Source: Clostridium sp. UBA6758 (GTDB lineage Bacteria > Bacillota > Clostridia > Clostridiales > Clostridiaceae). Taken from it: a stretch of 7,575 nt of DNA. Each line of letters begins with the position of its first letter. Positions within the stretch are counted from its first letter, which is position 1. Shown here in pieces: positions 5,088-7,575 of this stretch. Where the stretch lies: positions 1 through 7,575 of the forward strand of contig DKGY01000039.1 in the NCBI GenBank assembly GCA_002453475.1, read 5' to 3'. The notes beneath the pieces are model-generated. The model was not told the origin of the DNA. It saw nothing but the letters and a program-made list of their open reading frames with translations, and made no database searches. Position numbers and translations under genes: made by a program.

Positions 5088-7184
5088 TTATGTAGTTTTA
5101 TATCCATAAGAATAATTTTCATATTTCACAAGTTTATTTTTTCCTTCTGCTTTGGCTATATATAATGCTTCATCTGCAAAATTAATACATTGATCAATAT
5201 TCTTCTCCTTACCTGAATACATAAATATACCTAGGCTAGAAGTTACTTTTAATTTAGATTTTTCTCCATAATATATATTAGCTCTTTCAATAGATGCTCT
5301 TATACTCTCACAGATTGCATAAACCTTTCTTTCACTTATATCTTGTAAAATCACTAGAAATTCTTCTCCCCCATACCTACCTGCAATTCCATGGTCCTTA
5401 ACATTATTTTTAATTATGCTTCCAACCATCTTTAAGACACTATCTCCATAACTATGTCCATGCTTATCATTAATTAATTTAAAATCATCAATATCTATCA
5501 TTATAACTGCCAATTTCTTTCTCTAGCATGTTCTTTAAAGATCCCTTCTCCTTTGTCAAAGATTCCCATCCTTGATAATAATCCTGTTAAGAAATCATGA
5601 AAAGAAAAATATTTAGTTCTATTATACAGATAAGAATTCTCCAAAGCTATAGCAACATAAGATGCTAATATTTTTAACTTATTTAAATCATCTTCTGTAT
5701 ATGCATTTTTCTTATAGCTTTGTACATTTAAAAACCCTCTAACCTTATCCTCTAAAATTAAAGGACAATACATAGCTGATTTAGTATCATCAACACTTAC
5801 ATTCACCTTAAGTTTTGGTACATATTTTTTATAGTCATTATGCAAATCATTAATTAAAATAGTACTTCGATTTCTAACACAATAAGCTCCTATGCTAGTT
5901 TCATCTTCTACATGAGCATTTTTTAAATTTAGATTATTTCCTTTATCTATAAATAGAGCATAGTCTAAAATTCTCTCTGATTCCTTAAGAATAGAAACAC
6001 CAATTACTTCAGCATCCATAATCATGGATATTTCCTTATGTATATTTTCTAATATCTTCTCAAAATTAAGATCCGAAGTTATTTTCTGACCTATAGTTGA
6101 TATTACTTTAATGTCATCATATAGTGATTTAAATATAGCTGCTTCTTGCTTACTCTTTTCATTTTCCAAATCAGCAAGACTTAAATCATTTGTTTTACAG
6201 TCCAACTCATTATTTATACCAACATACTTCTCATAATACTCTAATGATTCTTTATAGTTATTAGTCTTCTTGTTTAATAAATAAAGTTGATTATATATGT
6301 TTTTATTAATTAGTACACATTTATTTTTTTCAGATATTTCTAAAGCCCTTACTAGCTTACTGATAGCCTCATCATATTTACCATTAATTAAACCCAAGCT
6401 TCTAGTATATTAGCTTGAATTTCATAATATTCTCTTTTTATAGCATGATCTAATCCCTCTGAATAATCTGCTTCTGCTTCCTTGTACTTACCAGCCTTAA
6501 AATTAATTTTACCTCTAATCCTTAAAGCTTCACCCCTTATAATTTCATAATTCAGCTTTTCTCCAATTTCAATAGATTCATTAATAAATTTCATAGCCTT
6601 ATCTAAATCACCAAGTTCACATTCAATTTCTGCAATAACTTGATACATACTTATTTTCATAGTATCTTTGTCTCCATAAGGTATGTCTTACAATGAATCT
6701 ATTATTCTTTTAGCTTCCTCATATTTTCCTAAATTCAAATAATTAACACAAATATTATTTAAGATTACAGCAAAAACCTATCATCTTTTATTTCCTTTAC
6801 TATTTTCAAAGCAACTTTTCCCCATTTAGTGCTTAATTCACATAATCCTAATTGAAAGTAGGCACTCATAAGTCTATTCGCTACATATATTTTTCCTTCT
6901 TCATCTCCGAGCTTTTGAAACAATGTATTAGCTTTTAAAAGCCACTCTACTCCCTTTTCATATGTACCTGAATAATTAAAATACCATCCTATATTTCCAC
7001 TACACCAAGCTACTCCTCTGATATTTTTATTTTCATTACATATTTTTAAACCTTCATCTAATATACTTTTAGTATGCTCTGGGTTACTTACTAGCTGTTG
7101 TCTCGCATACTCTACAAATTGGTCTATGTAATTTGGATCCTCTCTAAGTCTATTTAATACTTCTTATCTTGAATCTTTGTACAT
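5088..7184 (-). pseudogene. Broken TPR-GAF-GGDEF diguanylate cyclase gene
   Basis: Read from the ATG at 7184-7182, this once encoded about 700 residues. The order was a long tetratricopeptide-like helical region (to about 6200), a short coiled linker, a GAF sensor domain (about 6067-5632), and a GGDEF domain beginning FHDFLTGLLSR near 5602. Five lesions break it. There are in-frame TAA codons at 7164-7166 and 6688-6690. Frame changes fall at the A/T run 6772-6776, at 6396-6397 and at 5514-5516, and each can be explained by loss of one base from a short homopolymer. Between lesions the protein is well conserved. The GGEEF active-site motif (5372-5358) and IDIDDFKLIND are intact, but the product-inhibition RxxD site is absent (KxxG there). 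An intact version would make cyclic di-GMP in response to a GAF or TPR signal. Open pieces remain at 6388-6660, 5501-6397 and 5088-5513, but none carries a whole GGDEF domain. The start is preceded by a G-rich ribosome site, 43 bases after the MATE gene. Confidence 0.9.
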
Positions 7185-7227
7185 AGATTTCTTACCCCCC
7201 TATTTTTATTATAATATAAGGTATTAA

Positions 7228-7575
7228 TTACTCCCCTTCTTCTATGGCAAAATCTCTAGTTACATCTCTTACCCATTTTCCACGACTTACTCTTACTATA
7301 CTAACCAAAGATTTTATTATCTCATCAGATCTAATTATAAAGAATACAGCTACAATAGGTAACCCTAATAAATCTACTGCTATAAATCCTCCTGGAATAG
7401 CTACGCACCACATAAATACAATATCATTTAATAATACAAATCTTGCGTCCCCTCCACCTCTTAGAACGCCCATCATCATATTACTTCCTAAAGCTTGGAA
7501 TATAACAATAATAGATGTTACACTCATTATTTCCATAGCGATTAATTTTGTACTTTCTGGAACGTTGTAAAAATT
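7228..7575 (-). CDS. MATE-family multidrug/cation antiporter, C-terminal part (runs off the right edge)
   Basis: The frame is open from the window edge (NFYNVPESTKLIAMEIM onwards) to a TAA at 7230-7228, giving 115 residues. The block FQALGSNMMMGVLRGGGDAR is characteristic of the second half of MATE transporters: the helix, then the conserved L-R-G-G-G-D-x-R loop. About three hydrophobic helices follow the order expected for the last segments (TM10-12), ending in a charged cytoplasmic tail that closes with EEGE. MATE proteins export cationic drugs or metabolites in exchange for sodium ions or protons. Substrate cannot be judged from this part. A methionine at 7536 is internal, not the start, since the family sequence continues upstream. 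No terminator lies between this gene and the cyclase remnant 43 bases downstream, so read-through into it is likely. Confidence 0.88.
   Translation of the reverse strand, partial: NFYNVPESTKLIAMEIMSVTSIIVIFQALGSNMMMGVLRGGGDARFVLLNDIVFMWCVAIPGGFIAVDLLGLPIVAVFFIIRSDEIIKSLVSIVRVSRGKWVRDVTRDFAIEEGE

Noticed and set aside
5088..7184. Frameshifts as mere sequencing errors
   Set aside because: Single-base homopolymer losses could be errors, but the same gene also has two in-frame TAA codons. Neighbouring genes with many longer homopolymers are intact, so real decay is more likely.
7208..7213. Perfect TATAAT on the minus strand before the cyclase remnant
   Set aside because: No -35-like sequence lies 16-19 bases upstream; the region there is G-rich. 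Read-through from the MATE gene is as likely.
7244..7570. Plus-strand open frame opposite the MATE gene
   Set aside because: It is antisense to a clearly recognised MATE segment, has no ribosome site or family likeness, and runs off the edge.

Overview
The window is very AT-rich, arginine is mostly encoded by AGA/AGG, genes have strong purine-rich ribosome binding sites, and the protein families are typical of low-GC Gram-positives. It looks like chromosomal DNA of a Clostridium-type Firmicute. The species cannot be fixed from the sequence alone. I see no rRNA, tRNA, CRISPR array, transposase or phage gene.

All genes but one run on the minus strand, so the following is in right-to-left transcription order. 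At the right edge is the C-terminal part of a MATE-family drug/cation antiporter (7228-7575). It is followed by a decayed gene for a TPR-GAF-GGDEF diguanylate cyclase of about 700 codons (5088-7184). Five separate lesions break it: two in-frame TAA codons and three single-base frameshifts. A long bidirectional hairpin terminator (5007-5053) separates it from the only plus-strand gene, a plant-patatin-type phospholipase (4078-4986) with its own promoter-like sequence. Diverging from that gene is a probable two-gene unit: a pentapeptide-repeat protein (3177-3839) and then yaaA (2347-3120), an intracellular peroxide/iron stress protein. A terminator hairpin (2224-2252) closes this unit. Next is a second two-gene unit: a membrane-anchored alpha/beta hydrolase (1281-2186) and, 33 bases on, an RssA-type patatin-like phospholipase (282-1247), closed by a hairpin terminator (242-263). 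At the left edge is the start of a chorismate mutase-domain protein (1-143), read from a GTG codon.

Three of the six well-preserved or partly visible enzymes are serine hydrolases likely to act on lipids or esters. Two of these are patatins of clearly different subfamilies. The hydrolase-patatin pair may work together at the membrane on lipid or acyl-ester turnover, but this is inference from gene order. The plus-strand patatin resembles stand-alone bacterial patatins and the broad group that includes anti-phage CapV effectors. No nucleotide cyclase or other defence partner lies beside it, so a defence role is not supported.

The most solid unusual observation is the multiply broken diguanylate cyclase gene, whose domains remain readable end to end. 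The others are a palindrome of 7-1-7 geometry downstream of yaaA, the uninterrupted run of about 30 pentapeptide repeats, and the distinct arginine codon use of the plus-strand patatin. I found no convincing new multi-gene system.
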